From the NCBI RefSeq assembly GCF_003609775.1, contig NZ_AP018050.1, positions 620,001 to 684,000 of the forward strand: a stretch of DNA of 64,000 bases. The letters run 5' to 3'. Below the pieces are notes generated by a model. That model did not search any database, had not been told where the DNA came from, and was given only the letters and a program-made list of their open reading frames with translations. The position numbers and the translations under genes are program-made. This document shows, one piece after another, positions 34,907 through 44,426 of this stretch. Position 1 is the first letter of the stretch. The number at the start of each line of letters is the position of its first letter. This DNA comes from Prevotella melaninogenica. GTDB lineage: Bacteria > Bacteroidota > Bacteroidia > Bacteroidales > Bacteroidaceae.

Positions 34907-37417
34907 ATGATAAAGAAAAGAACCGTAAAACAGATTTTATGTAAATCGGCGTTTGTTTTCGCCGCTACGTTCGTTCTTTCGCTGCCCACTTACGCAAGGC
35001 ACGAGAACGAAGTGAAAGTTAATACCGAAGCCAATATTAAGGGACGCGTTGTGGATAGTAAAACACAACATCCTCTTTCGCACGTGAGCGTGCTGGTTTT
35101 GGGTACAGTTATCACTACCACCACCGATGCCGATGGCCATTTTATGCTGCGAAATCTGCCTGTGGGAAAGGTGATTGTGGAAGTGCGCTCGGCTGGTTAT
35201 AGGGCTTACAAACACGAGGTGACAACGCAAAAAAATAATACCCATGAGCTGAATGTGATGCTCAAACCCGACGAAATTGCGCTCGACGAGGTTGTTGTGT
35301 CGGCCAATCGTAGTCAAACACTTAGACGTGAGTCGCCTGTGGTTGTGAATGTTCTGGACACGAAGTTGCTCGAGTCTACCCATTCTACAACCTTGGTGCA
35401 GGGTTTAAACTTCCAACCGGGCGTGCGAACCGAAGATAATTGCACCAATTGCGGATTCTCGCAGGTGCGCATCAATGGGCTTGATGGTCATTATTCGCAA
35501 ATATTAATCGACTCGCGACCCGTTTTCACGGCCCTTCAAGGTGTTTATGGACTCGAACAGATACCCTCTAACATGGTGCAACGTGTTGAAATTGTTCGCG
35601 GTGGTGGCTCGGCGCTCTTCGGTGCTTCGGCCATTGGTGGCACCATCAACATCATTACCAAAGAACCTAGCGAAAATTCGGCCGATGTGGCGCACACCAT
35701 CACAGGCGCAACAAATGGCTCTACTGCTTTCGACAACAACACCACGGGCAACCTATCGGTTGTTACAACCAATAATAGAGCTGGGTTTTATCTCTATGGA
35801 CAAAGCCGACACCGCACTGCTTACGACCGCGATGGCGATGGTTACACCGACCTTCCCACGCTAGATAATAAAACTGTGGGGCTTAGCTCTTTCTTCCGAC
35901 TCACCGATTACTCCAAAATAACCCTTAAATACCACGGCTTGAAGGAGTATAGACGTGGCGGAAACAAACTTTACTTGCCTGCTCACGAGGCCAATATTGC
36001 CGAACAAATCGAACATACCATCAACGGCGGAAGTTTGGGCTACGACCTCTTTAGCCTTAATGGTAAGGGACATTTCAGTGCTTATGCCTCGTTTCAAAAC
36101 GTTGACCGTAAGAGTTATTACGGCGGACTGGGCGAACTGGCCACCGCTGCCGATGGACTTAAGGCCTTGAACGAAGCCTATAAACTGGGACTTAACCTCG
36201 ATATGAGCGAAGACGATGCCGCCACGCTGCCCGCCAACCAACAACAAACGCTGGCCGATGCGCAAGCCTACGACAAAGCACAACGAGCCTATAACCTTAC
36301 GTATAACATCAATTACATAGCTGGTGCGCAATATGTGTACAATTTCGACCGTCTGTGGTTCATGCCTTCGAGTCTTGTTGTGGGGGCCGAATATAGCTAC
36401 GACCGCATTAAAGACCACTCTCTGGGCTACAACAGCCTGATGGAACAGCGCGTGAATATTGGTAGCTTCTTTGCTCAAAACGAATGGAAAAACAACCATT
36501 GGGGCTTGCTTCTGGGCGGACGACTAGACAAACACAACCTTATCTCGCATCTTATCTTTAGTCCGCGCGTTAATCTGCGCTACAATCCCACGCCCAACAC
36601 CAATTTCCGACTTACTTACGCTGGCGGATTTAGAGCCCCACAGGCTTTTGATGAAGACCTTCATACGCGTATTGCTGATGGCGACCGTGTGAAAATTGCG
36701 TTGGCTAAGGATTTGAAAGAGGAACGTTCGCACAGCTTTAGTGCATCGGCCGACCTCTATAAAAGTTTTGGAACAGTACAAACCAACGTTCTTATTGAGG
36801 GCTTTTACACACGCCTTAACAACATGTTTGCTACACGCAAACTGGCTGATGATGTGATTATTGATGGCGCACGTGTTGAAGAACGCTTCAATTCTAACGG
36901 TGCAACGGTGTATGGAATTAACCTCGAGGGCAAGGCTTCGCTCTCGTCGTGGGCGCAATTGCAAGCTGGTTTTACTTGGCAAAACAGCCGTTATCGCACG
37001 CCCGAAGAATGGGACGACGATGCTGCTCCCGAGTTTAAAACCACTAAACGTCTGCTGCGAACGCCCAACACCTACGGATATTTCACCCTCACTGTGCATC
37101 CCACCATCGATTTTGCCCTATCGTTATCGGGCGTTTACACGGGTAGAATGTATGTTGGTCACCCCAAAGGGGGGAGCGAGCGCACCAACGACTTTGCTAT
37201 CATTGAGCACACTCCCGCGTTTCTCACGCTTAACCTGAAGCTTGCCTATAATTTCTACATAACTAAGCAGGTGAAATTGGAGGCTAGTGCGGGGGTGCAA
37301 AACATGCTCGATGCTTACCAAAAGGATTTGGATAAAGGGGCTTCGCGTGCCTCCGACTATGTTTACGGACCTACTCAACCCCGCAGTTTGTTTCTTGGGG
37401 TGAAGTTTTCGTACTAG
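34907..37417 (+). CDS. TonB-dependent outer-membrane receptor
   Basis: Outer-membrane barrel that takes up a ligand with energy from TonB. The start MIKKRTVKQILCKSAFVF is chosen because it gives a proper signal peptide (to about residue 30); the frame is open 34 codons further upstream. A carboxypeptidase-D regulatory-like domain (about 45-125: IKGRVVDSKTQHPLSHVSV) precedes the plug (about 130-250: NCTNCGFSQVRINGLDG, and VEIVRGGGSALFGASAIGGTINI) and the barrel ending in SLFLGVKFSY. Ligand unknown; the plug type is often seen in metal or heme receptors. Codon use (many GCC, GGC, CGC, AAC) differs from neighbouring genes, and an IS lies 540 bp downstream, so recent transfer is plausible. Confidence 0.9.
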   Translation: MIKKRTVKQILCKSAFVFAATFVLSLPTYARHENEVKVNTEANIKGRVVDSKTQHPLSHVSVLVLGTVITTTTDADGHFMLRNLPVGKVIVEVRSAGYRAYKHEVTTQKNNTHELNVMLKPDEIALDEVVVSANRSQTLRRESPVVVNVLDTKLLESTHSTTLVQGLNFQPGVRTEDNCTNCGFSQVRINGLDGHYSQILIDSRPVFTALQGVYGLEQIPSNMVQRVEIVRGGGSALFGASAIGGTINIITKEPSENSADVAHTITGATNGSTAFDNNTTGNLSVVTTNNRAGFYLYGQSRHRTAYDRDGDGYTDLPTLDNKTVGLSSFFRLTDYSKITLKYHGLKEYRRGGNKLYLPAHEANIAEQIEHTINGGSLGYDLFSLNGKGHFSAYASFQNVDRKSYYGGLGELATAADGLKALNEAYKLGLNLDMSEDDAATLPANQQQTLADAQAYDKAQRAYNLTYNINYIAGAQYVYNFDRLWFMPSSLVVGAEYSYDRIKDHSLGYNSLMEQRVNIGSFFAQNEWKNNHWGLLLGGRLDKHNLISHLIFSPRVNLRYNPTPNTNFRLTYAGGFRAPQAFDEDLHTRIADGDRVKIALAKDLKEERSHSFSASADLYKSFGTVQTNVLIEGFYTRLNNMFATRKLADDVIIDGARVEERFNSNGATVYGINLEGKASLSSWAQLQAGFTWQNSRYRTPEEWDDDAAPEFKTTKRLLRTPNTYGYFTLTVHPTIDFALSLSGVYTGRMYVGHPKGGSERTNDFAIIEHTPAFLTLNLKLAYNFYITKQVKLEASAGVQNMLDAYQKDLDKGASRASDYVYGPTQPRSLFLGVKFSY

Positions 37418-37956
37418 GTATTATGTCTTTTTATCCAAAAACAGTGGGTAGAGTTGTTTTGATTTTGTGTATTGCTGGACACATTGCCGATGTTGTTATT
37501 GAAAATGTGGTGCACTACGCTCAAACAATATCATAGGCAAGATGCCGACAAGCCAACAAAAGATGAACTGGATGAAATGTAAGCAACATCAATTGTGTGA
37601 TTAGTGGTCTTACAATTGATTTGGGTTTAAAAAGCTGGGTGTAATGATTGAAAGCTACGGTAAATAGACTTTACAAAACGCATTTCAGTACTACACCACT
37701 TCTAGAAAGGCAAAAACGCCTGTAGGCGATGCCCCAAAATAGGCTTTTAATGCCCCAAACGAGACCAAAATGGTGTAAGTGCTTGTGCATAAGCACGCTA
37801 ACACAAAAATGAATATTGCATAAAGGCAGGAGCTTAAATCATAACTTTTGCGCTGCTTTTTGAGTTTTTAGTGAGAAAAAGGTGCTAATTCTATGCTTAT
37901 TGCGCCTTTTTCCCACTTTTTTTGTGGTTCACGTCAGTTGTTTTTGCATAAATTGG
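37418..37956. other. Spacer with a hairpin between the TonB receptor and the IS
   Basis: About 540 bp with no convincing gene. A short frame from 37422 (MSFYPKTVGRVVLILC..., 36 residues) may be a remnant but I cannot name it. A 15-bp hairpin at 37871-37916 (GTGAGAAAAAGGTGC with GCGCCTTTTTCCCAC) lies 40 bp before the IS left end. Confidence 0.5.
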
Positions 37957-37980
37957 GGCTCAGTAGGAAAAAGGTGGGGA

Positions 37981-38964
37981 TTATGCATATAGTTTTTTGA
38001 TTCTAAACAAAAAGAAACTTTTGTCCCTGACTCCTCTCAGATTCGTTCTGAATAATTTTATTTTTGAGTTGAAAGATTCTGCTGCCGCATTTGATGCTCT
38101 ATTGTTGTAAAAATTAAGGATATCATCATAATGTTCATAGAATGTAGCTGCAATAACATTGAAAGAATCAAACCCTGCCTCTTCCACCTTATTGTACCAT
38201 TTAGCCATTGATAACCTTGCTGCATTTTTGATGGTATTCTTGGCAAAAATCATTCTTAAGGAATGACACAGACCATAGGCCGTCTGAAGCTTAGGATAAA
38301 GTTCGAAGAGTATCTTAGCTCTCTGTTTCTGTGAGTCTGTCCATTTCTCCGAAGACTTGAACAGAAGATATCTACTCCTGGCTAGCAGTTCCTTCTTCGT
38401 ATCTCCATTCTCAAAGGTGCGAGGTTGATACTTCTTTCCTATAAGTTTGGCTTCCTGCATTTCATCATTTGCCTCCTGTATGGCTCTCCAACGATAGTCT
38501 ATCCTCATCTGCTGTACAGCATCACAGGCAAGCTTTTGAACATGAAACCTATCAATGACTCGTTTGGCTTTAGGGAAGCTATGGCGTACTATCTTACGCA
38601 TACTGTCTGACAAATCTAGTGTTACCTCCTCGACCTTTTCACGCTTTTGTTCATCTATCCTATCGAGGGCCTCACATACCTTCTCAGACTTTGTTCCAGC
38701 AACCACTGCTACAAGGCAGCCCTTCTTGCCATGTCTGTCCCTATTAGTTACTATCGTATAAAGTTCTCCGTTGAAGAGAGCGGTCTCGTCTATGGCAAGA
38801 TGTGAACCAATATTATCAGGAAACACAAGCCAGTCTTCAGCGTGATCTAGCTGATCCCAATCCCTATAGCCGCTAAGCACCTCCTTATATTGTTTCTCAA
38901 ACTGATGTCCATCGATATGATAAAATTCCTCAAGCGTACGGCAGGTCACTGGGGATGTCTCCAT
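37981..38964 (-). CDS. ISAon1-like (ISL3 family) transposase, catalytic part
   Basis: A 327-residue DDE transposase. The first Asp is in HLAIDETALFNGELYTIV (near 55), the second in KRVIDRFHVQKLACDAVQ (near 142), and the Glu in NNRASNAAAESFNSKIKLFR near residue 300, the ISL3 layout. It overlaps the upstream gene by 35 bp in the +1 frame. A TAA in its own frame lies four codons before its ATG, so a frameshift far upstream is excluded and translation is by coupled restart or a late +1 shift. The frame is intact. Confidence 0.92.
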   Translation of the reverse strand: METSPVTCRTLEEFYHIDGHQFEKQYKEVLSGYRDWDQLDHAEDWLVFPDNIGSHLAIDETALFNGELYTIVTNRDRHGKKGCLVAVVAGTKSEKVCEALDRIDEQKREKVEEVTLDLSDSMRKIVRHSFPKAKRVIDRFHVQKLACDAVQQMRIDYRWRAIQEANDEMQEAKLIGKKYQPRTFENGDTKKELLARSRYLLFKSSEKWTDSQKQRAKILFELYPKLQTAYGLCHSLRMIFAKNTIKNAARLSMAKWYNKVEEAGFDSFNVIAATFYEHYDDILNFYNNRASNAAAESFNSKIKLFRTNLRGVRDKSFFLFRIKKLYA

Positions 38965-39316
38965 ACGTTTCTTTTAAAAAAGCTCCGAACTCTTTGGAAT
39001 AACGAGTGCCGGAGGCTGTAATATCAATCTGTAAAGGAAGAGAGAAACTCTTGCCTGTACGCGTATCTAACCAACGACGACGGCGAAGAACAAGAATAAC
39101 TTTATGGTCACGAATAGGGAAGTCGGTAACCTCTACGGCATCCATAAAGCCTTTAGACTCAAAATGAAGGTCATCGGAAAGTTCTTTCTCCATCTTCTCG
39201 TCAAGATGGATACGTAATAATGAAGGACTAGGTTCTATTTTAACTACAGAGAAGTATTCCAATACATCCTTAGGGAGAACCAACGATGCTAAATGATATA
39301 GATAAGTATCTTCCAT
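38930..39316 (-). CDS. ISAon1-like transposase N-terminal region protein
   Basis: A 128-residue protein from the start MEDTYLYHLASLVLPKDVLEYF, the first ATG with a natural family N-terminus. A longer frame would begin in the inverted repeat. A central basic RRRRWLDTRTGKSFSLPLQ and the end GAFLKETYGD are typical of the small first gene of ISAon1-like elements, which probably binds the IS ends. It overlaps the transposase by 35 bp. Confidence 0.88.
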   Translation of the reverse strand: MEDTYLYHLASLVLPKDVLEYFSVVKIEPSPSLLRIHLDEKMEKELSDDLHFESKGFMDAVEVTDFPIRDHKVILVLRRRRWLDTRTGKSFSLPLQIDITASGTRYSKEFGAFLKETYGDIPSDLPYA

Positions 39317-39339
39317 AATGCAAAGGAAAGAAAAAGATA

Positions 39340-40638
39340 TCAAATAAAGAAATTTCCCCACCTTTTTCCTACTGAGCCGTAAAAAGTAAGTGTGGTCTTG
39401 TCTGGACTTAGTTGTGCATAAGGTTGTGCTACCTTCTTAAAATATCCCGTTTCAGGGTTTGCCATAGCTGCATCAGTGTTGTCGGCATTGTAAGCCACCA
39501 CACCTTTAAGTTTGGTACAGCCAGTAAACATACTTGGGGAATACTCACATTCCCATGCCCTTGCAGAGAATATGGTAGTAAGTTTCTGACAATCCTTGAA
39601 CATATATGCCATATTCTCTACTTTCTTCGTATTAAAGTGATTGAGATTGAGTGTTTCAAGGGACTTACACTCTCTGAACATATTGCACATATCCTTCACC
39701 TTCACAGTATTGAAACTTTTGAATTCAATACTTTTCAGCGCAGTGCATCCATAGAATAAGTTTCGCATATCATCAACATTATTAGTCTCAAAGCTTTCAA
39801 GATTAAGGGTTTCAAGCGCACTACATCCTTCAAACATAGAAGTCATATACAGAACATTCTCTGTATCAAAACTTTCAAGATTAAGGGTTTCAAGCGCACT
39901 ACATCCTTTAAACATAGAACTCATACTCTGAACATTTCTTGTATCAAAGCTTTTAAGGTCAAGTGTCTTTAGAGTACTGCATGTCTTGAACAGTCCTCCC
40001 ATATCCTCCACATTTTTAGTATCAAAACTCTTGAGGTCAAGTGTCTCAAGAGAACTGCAATTTTCGAACATTGAACCCATAAGCTTCACACTTTCGGTGT
40101 TGAAACTCGTGACATTGAGCGTCTTTAAAGTACTACAATCTTGAAACATCGCTCTCATATCTACTACTTTAGTTGTGTTGAAGGTCTTGAGGTCAAGTGT
40201 CTCAAGTGCGCTACACTTCTCAAACATAGACATCATATCTGTCACATCAGAGGTGTTGAGATTATCCCATCCTTCAATAGTAGTCAATGCCTGATAGAAG
40301 TAAAACCAATAAGCAGTGGTGGTTGGACGGTAATTTTTGAAAGAAGCATCAAACACAACCTTTGTGGTCTTAGTGTTAGGGGAACTGTGTTCGCCAGCCC
40401 AAAGAGGAATTGAATTAAATTGGGCATCTTTGTCATTGACCCCCCACGTGGCACCTGCTCTACTACTACGCTGGCTGTCATAGTAGAAAGTAAGTGTCGA
40501 CTTGTCAGGACTTTGCTGTACATAGGCTTGTATTGTCTGTCCCTGCACTCTTTGAGGAAATGCAAAAAAAGCACCCAGCATAGCGATGATAATCACGCAA
40601 AAACGCTGTAAGGTTAATCTACTTGTTTTCATAATCAT
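39340..40638 (-). pseudogene. BspA-like leucine-rich repeat surface protein, truncated by the IS
   Basis: The frame has a signal peptide (to about residue 34, ending RVQGQ). A YVQQSPDKSTLTFYYDSQR domain follows, then about ten LRR units of DUF285 type (FDTxNVxxMxxMFxGCSALETLNLxS, 23-24 residues each, about 110-390). It begins a second PYAQLSPDKTTLTFYG copy of the first domain and is cut there: the last 11 residues (SVGKRWGNFFI) are read from the IS inverted repeat. The missing 3' part is not found on the far side of the IS. BspA-like proteins in oral species bind host proteins or bacteria. The truncated product may still be made. Confidence 0.9.
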
Positions 40639-40891
40639 TGTTGTTAATTGATTTTTTGATTAAACATTAAATGTAAGATAATTCTATTGTCAAGGTAGGT
40701 AGTTATTTTTGTTCAGAAAAAGTATACCTGTCTCATCATTTGCAGAACATTAAATTAACATTCTTGTGCAAAAATAATGTTTTTTATGATTGCGTCCAAG
40801 TATAGAGTGAAAAATATATAAAATAATACTTGGAAACGTAAAATAACGATATATCAAACAAAGTCGCTATATTTGTAGTTCGGCACTTCAA

Positions 40892-40986
40892 AACAAACTT
40901 TCCTGTCACTGCTGTCATCAGTTGTGGTAGTTTAACTTGTTGATTTACAATGAACTCTACGCAAATGTTAAAATGACAGCAAATGA
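40892..40986 (+). repeat. Dispersed repeat family C, copy 2
   Basis: AAACAAACTTTCCTGTCACT, then GCTGTCATC, and the far end TGTTAAAATGACAGCAAA. The copy closest to copy 1 at 8851. The rest of 40639-41673 has no gene apart from this and the next repeat. Confidence 0.75.
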
Positions 40987-41004
40987 AAATAAAAGTAAGC
41001 TGAG

Positions 41005-41275
41005 CTAAATGCAATATAACGGAGATGGCGATGGACAAAGAGATACAGAGATGAAACATAAGTTTACTGATAAGTTTTGGCATAAATGCTTTGAGTTTGA
41101 AATCTCTAATCAAACTCGTAAATATTTTCCGTTACTTCATGCCGCGACGGTATCTCTGTGTCTTCTATTACTTTGTTTTTAATAATCCTCTATGTTCTCT
41201 GCTTCTCTGTTTGACATTTATTGAAATGCTAAACTTAAGAGCAAGTCTTATTATTCTAAATTACTGAAGACTCTT
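41005..41275. repeat. Dispersed palindromic element family B, copy 3 (degenerate)
   Basis: Internal parts of the family B pattern: ATAACGGAGATGGCGATGG, AGAGATACAGAGATG, and the right arm GCGACGGTATCTCTGTGTC and TTCTCTGCTTCTCTGTTTG. The tips are decayed. No gene; the rest of the gap up to 41673 is AT-rich. Confidence 0.6.
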
Positions 41276-41673
41276 ACTTATTAATTCCAATTTGGTTATT
41301 AGGTTACAATATGTTTAGGCTTTAATGACAGATTTGGGTTAAATTGATTTCTCTTTTTATTTTATAATGTTATTTCTTACTTTATATTTTTCTATAAAGT
41401 AGTGCTTTTTATGTGGGTTTTTGTTTGTTGTTATATGTCTGATATATAGGTTGTTATGATTTGTGTTGGGGTTTGGGGGGTTATAGGAAGGCTTATATTG
41501 ATTTATATTATATCAGTGGAAAGTTTGTACTCACCTTTTGTGTCGTATTTTCTTTGTAATATTGTACTCGGAAAGGAAATGGAGAAGCCTAAATCATTAT
41601 TGGTGAGTAAGAGGGATTCGATTTATATTATAAGATAAAATCTGATTTTAATAACCTTTTAATATATAAGTTT

Positions 41674-42558
41674 ATGGGATTAAAAACATTTACAAAATCT
41701 ATTTTATGTTGCGCTTTATTCGTTGTTGGCGCGTTGTCTGCAAAAGCTGCTGATTGCTTAGTAATTGTCGGTGAGGCTACGTGGGGTGGTTGGAATCTTG
41801 GTCAATCTACCGTTATGCAGAAGTCTGATGAGAATGCTGATGTCTTCAAGGCAACTGTTCATCTGGATGCAAATAAGGAGTTTAAGTTCTTGACTGAGCT
41901 TGATTGGGGTAAGTTGGAGTATCGTGCTGGAGTAAGTTCCGTGACATTACAGTCGGGTGTTGAGGCTCCATTGGTTAGTAGCGATGAGAATGCTGATGAT
42001 AATAAGTTTAGTGTTTCTGAGTCTGCTAACTACGAGATTGTTTGTAACTTGGCTGAGAAGACAGTGGTTCTTACTAAGGCTACCTATCAGACAACAGATT
42101 TGAAGCACACAGCTTTATGGATGATTGGTAGTGCTACAAAGGGCGGTTGGAGTATCGGTGAAGGTACGATTATGAAGGCAGATGCAACTAATCCTGCTAA
42201 GTTCTCAGCACGAACAGAGTTGAAGGCTGGTGAGTTGAAGTTTGGTACGAATGTTTATGCTGGCTTCGATCAGATGTTCTATTTGCGCGACTTGTCAGAC
42301 GAGGGTAAGATTGTCTTTGGTGGCGATGATAACAAATGGAACATCACAGAGGAGGCTACATACGATGTTACCGTTGATGTTGCTGCGATGACAGTGTCAT
42401 TTACTAAGGTTGATCCAACAGCGATTAGCACTGTAGAGACAGCAAATAATACACCTGCAGTTTACTACACATTGAGCGGTGTGAAGGTTGAGAAGCCTGT
42501 TGCTGGTGTTTATGTGAAGTGTCAGGGTGGCAAGTCTGTGAAGGTTGTAGTGAAATAA
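41674..42558 (+). CDS. SusE/SusF-like outer-membrane glycan-binding protein
   Basis: A 294-residue exported protein: signal peptide (residues 1-25), then two SusE/F-type binding domains of about 105 residues each, beginning LVIVGEATWGGWNLGQSTVM and LWMIGSATKGGWSIGEGTIM. The shared GGW...TxM pattern is the domain signature. The C-terminus, AVYYTLSGVKVEKPVAGVYV, is like short Bacteroidota sorting tails. Such proteins bind starch or other glycans at the surface, usually next to SusC/SusD, which are absent here. It has an extra or orphan glycan-binding role by inference. Confidence 0.8.
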   Translation: MGLKTFTKSILCCALFVVGALSAKAADCLVIVGEATWGGWNLGQSTVMQKSDENADVFKATVHLDANKEFKFLTELDWGKLEYRAGVSSVTLQSGVEAPLVSSDENADDNKFSVSESANYEIVCNLAEKTVVLTKATYQTTDLKHTALWMIGSATKGGWSIGEGTIMKADATNPAKFSARTELKAGELKFGTNVYAGFDQMFYLRDLSDEGKIVFGGDDNKWNITEEATYDVTVDVAAMTVSFTKVDPTAISTVETANNTPAVYYTLSGVKVEKPVAGVYVKCQGGKSVKVVVK

Positions 42559-42638
42559 AACCTTGTTTCTTACAATAGTTGGGGTGAGAGAATAAGTCCT
42601 TTTGTATAATAAAACTTCTTACATTCGGTTATAAATAA

Positions 42639-42684
42639 AGCCATATCGACATCTCCCTACGGAGATGAAGATATGGCATTTTTG
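42639..42684. terminator. Bidirectional terminator between susE-like and thiN
   Basis: GCCATATC and GATATGGC form the base, CATCTCC and GGAGATG the top of a hairpin, and T runs follow on one side. It lies between the convergent ends of the SusE-like gene and the thiamine operon. Confidence 0.75.
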
Positions 42685-42702
42685 ATTTGTAGAAAAGGTT
42701 TG

Positions 42703-43443
42703 TTATATTTTATGCGTACGGTAAATTAGGTAATCACCGTCCGCTTGGATTGTAAATTCATTCGATAAGGCTTCGTTTAGCGTTCCCTGCCATAGTTCGC
42801 TGAATGGATAGATATCCCATTTTAGTCCGTTACTACTTAGCTCCTTGCAGGTAGCATTGAAGATACTGACTTGCTGTCCGGGGAAAGAATCAAAACGAGT
42901 TGTACCTGATGCTGCGACAAAATAACCATAATCGGTAATCATCACTGGGTCGATAGCCAACTGACGATAGTAATAGAGCATGAGAGAGATGTTGCCCAAA
43001 GTATGATCTTCACGCTTGCCAGTTGCTCCGAGGTAACAGAAGCGAGGACGAGTATGGGTAGATGCATCCATCTTTAGATGTGAACGAGCAAAGAGAGTAG
43101 CCTTGGTCAGGTCGTTAAACTCCTGCTCCGAAATCGGATGATAGATGTGTGCATAGCGTTGTTTCAACTCTTCAGAGAGTGAGTCGCCATCGCCCACCAC
43201 TGCTGTTGGCTCTATATCATATTCCAATAAATCCTTCAAAGCACCATCACAAACAATCAGATTCTCTGCAGTACGTAGGATGTGAAGGGGTAGGGCGTGG
43301 GTAGGGAAGTCACCCGCAGCAAGGATGACGGAACTAAAGCCTCCCCCAACCCCTCCGAAAGGAGGGGAGTGCTTAACGGAGTGTTCGTTGGGAATGTGTT
43401 GGTGTTGTCCGTTCTTATTTTTCTTTTTGTTATTGATAATCAT
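42703..43443 (-). CDS. Thiamine pyrophosphokinase
   Basis: Transfers a pyrophosphate from ATP to thiamine, giving the cofactor TPP in one step. It has 246 residues. The catalytic part starts VILAAGDFP and has the family signature IVCDGALKDLLEYDIEPTAVVGDGDSL (about 70-95), then YLGATGKREDHTLGNISLM. The first 35 residues are odd: KHSPPFGGVGGGF is encoded by a family D repeat inserted at the 5' end of the gene, and the usual start Met is missing, so the repeat is either translated or a non-ATG start is used. Last gene of the TPP-riboswitch operon. Confidence 0.92.
   Translation of the reverse strand: MIINNKKKNKNGQHQHIPNEHSVKHSPPFGGVGGGFSSVILAAGDFPTHALPLHILRTAENLIVCDGALKDLLEYDIEPTAVVGDGDSLSEELKQRYAHIYHPISEQEFNDLTKATLFARSHLKMDASTHTRPRFCYLGATGKREDHTLGNISLMLYYYRQLAIDPVMITDYGYFVAASGTTRFDSFPGQQVSIFNATCKELSSNGLKWDIYPFSELWQGTLNEALSNEFTIQADGDYLIYRTHKI
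43338..43372. repeat. Dispersed repeat family D, copy 3 (inside thiN 5' end)
   Basis: GCCTCCCCCAACCCCTCC then GAAAGGAGGGGAGTG, within the first codons of the thiamine pyrophosphokinase gene. It encodes HSPPFGGVGGGF on the minus strand. Confidence 0.8.
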
Positions 43444-43597
43444 TTGCGTTGCTGTTCTATATTGTTATTAGCCCTCCTTCGAGATGCGTTGTATATCTTT
43501 ATTTATTGCAGTAACTCATCCTTCAGCCTATGAAGGTAGTTTTGGATAACTTTGAAGGAACCTTTCTTCCGTTAGGCATTCCCCTCTTTTGGAGTGC

Positions 43598-44197
43598 TTA
43601 GGGGAGGTCTTCCCTATTTGCACTCCCCTCCTTTCGGAGGGGTTGGGGGAGGCTTCTTCTCCACTTAAAGTACCCTGCCACTGCAATAACGGCATAGAAA
43701 GCATAGAGGCCTGCGGTGAAAGGAATCTCTTTATATACATAAAGTCCTGCTAATTCGATGTCGACAACAATCCATATCCACCACTGTTCGATGTATTTCT
43801 TTGCTAAAGCCCACAGACCGATGAAGCTGAGTGCATTGCCGAAGCTATCTAATACAGGTACGGTAGAGTTTGTGAACTTGATGAGGATGAGATAGAGAGC
43901 ACCCCAGAGGACGAGGAAGACAAGCAGTGAGGGGAGTATCAACCGACGAGGATAGCGTGTGATAGGAATCTCCTCCGCCCCTTTCTTCCTTCCGAACTTC
44001 CAATACAAGAACCCATAGATGGCAGCTAATGTATAATATATCTGCATTCCAAAGTCCGCATACAGTCCTGCCTCGTAATAGACAAACATATAGATGACAG
44101 GCATAATAATCCCCGTCAACCAAAGCCATATACTCGCTTTGTATTCTTGATAGATGTAAATTAGGCCGACGATGCAGCCCAGCATGTCTAATGTCAT
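43598..44197 (-). CDS. PnuC-family transporter, probably thiamine (PnuT-like)
   Basis: Inner-membrane facilitator of the PnuC/PnuT family, about 199 residues with seven predicted membrane helices. MFVYYEAGLYADFGMQIYYTLAAIYGFLYW is the core family motif, and WWIWIVVDIELAGLYVYKE the late helix. PnuC proper imports nicotinamide riboside. This copy sits in a TPP-controlled operon with a thiamine kinase, so thiamine import is the likely role. The last 18 residues (SLPQPLRKEGSANREDLP) come from a family D repeat and replace the normal tail. Confidence 0.9.
   Translation of the reverse strand: MTLDMLGCIVGLIYIYQEYKASIWLWLTGIIMPVIYMFVYYEAGLYADFGMQIYYTLAAIYGFLYWKFGRKKGAEEIPITRYPRRLILPSLLVFLVLWGALYLILIKFTNSTVPVLDSFGNALSFIGLWALAKKYIEQWWIWIVVDIELAGLYVYKEIPFTAGLYAFYAVIAVAGYFKWRRSLPQPLRKEGSANREDLP
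43621..43654. repeat. Dispersed repeat family D, copy 4 (inside pnuT 3' end)
   Basis: CACTCCCCTCCTTTCGGAG then GGGTTGGGGGAGGC, the same type as copy 3 in inverted order. It encodes the C-terminal tail of the PnuT-like protein. A shorter related piece lies at 43578-43610. Confidence 0.8.
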
Positions 44198-44262
44198 AAT
44201 GAATATGAAAGAAAAGCGACTAATAACAAACCAACCACCAACAAACCATCATCCACCACCAA

Positions 44263-44305
44263 CCGGCCCCTCCCCCTTCCCCTCCCCCAAAGGGAGGGGC
44301 GTGAA
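44263..44305. repeat. Dispersed repeat family D, copy 5
   Basis: GCCCCTCCCCCTTCCCCTCC then CCCAAAGGGAGGGGCG in the gap between the thiamine receptor and transporter genes. Confidence 0.75.
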
Positions 44306-44426
44306 ATGTACCGTATGCTTGTAGATTGCTTGTAAAAAAGAGTCAACACTCAAGCAGGACAACTTGTTTACATGTAAACATGTCTACTTATAGACTCATG
44401 TTAATTACAAGGGGTATCTCGCTATC

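Larger units (their letters stand above)
37957..39378 (-). mobile_element. Insertion sequence, ISL3/ISAon1-like, complete
   Basis: A 1422-bp element bounded by perfect 24-bp inverted repeats: 37957-37980 begins GGCTCAGTAGGAAAAAGG and 39355-39378 is its exact inverse. It carries two overlapping genes on the minus strand, an N-terminal region protein and an ISL3-type transposase. It cuts a BspA-like gene at its right end. The flanks (TAAATTGG on the left, GTAAAAAG on the right) show no 8-bp duplication, so a rearrangement or deletion probably followed insertion. Confidence 0.92.

Noticed and set aside
37957..38964. -1 programmed frameshift joining the two IS genes at the TTTTTTAAAAG run
   Set aside because: The second gene is in the +1 frame and has a TAA just after the run in its own frame, so a -1 shift there cannot fuse them.
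41456..41638. 60-residue ORF on the + strand upstream of the SusE/F-like gene
   Set aside because: AT-rich chance frame with no recognisable domain, and it overlaps the probable leader of the next gene.
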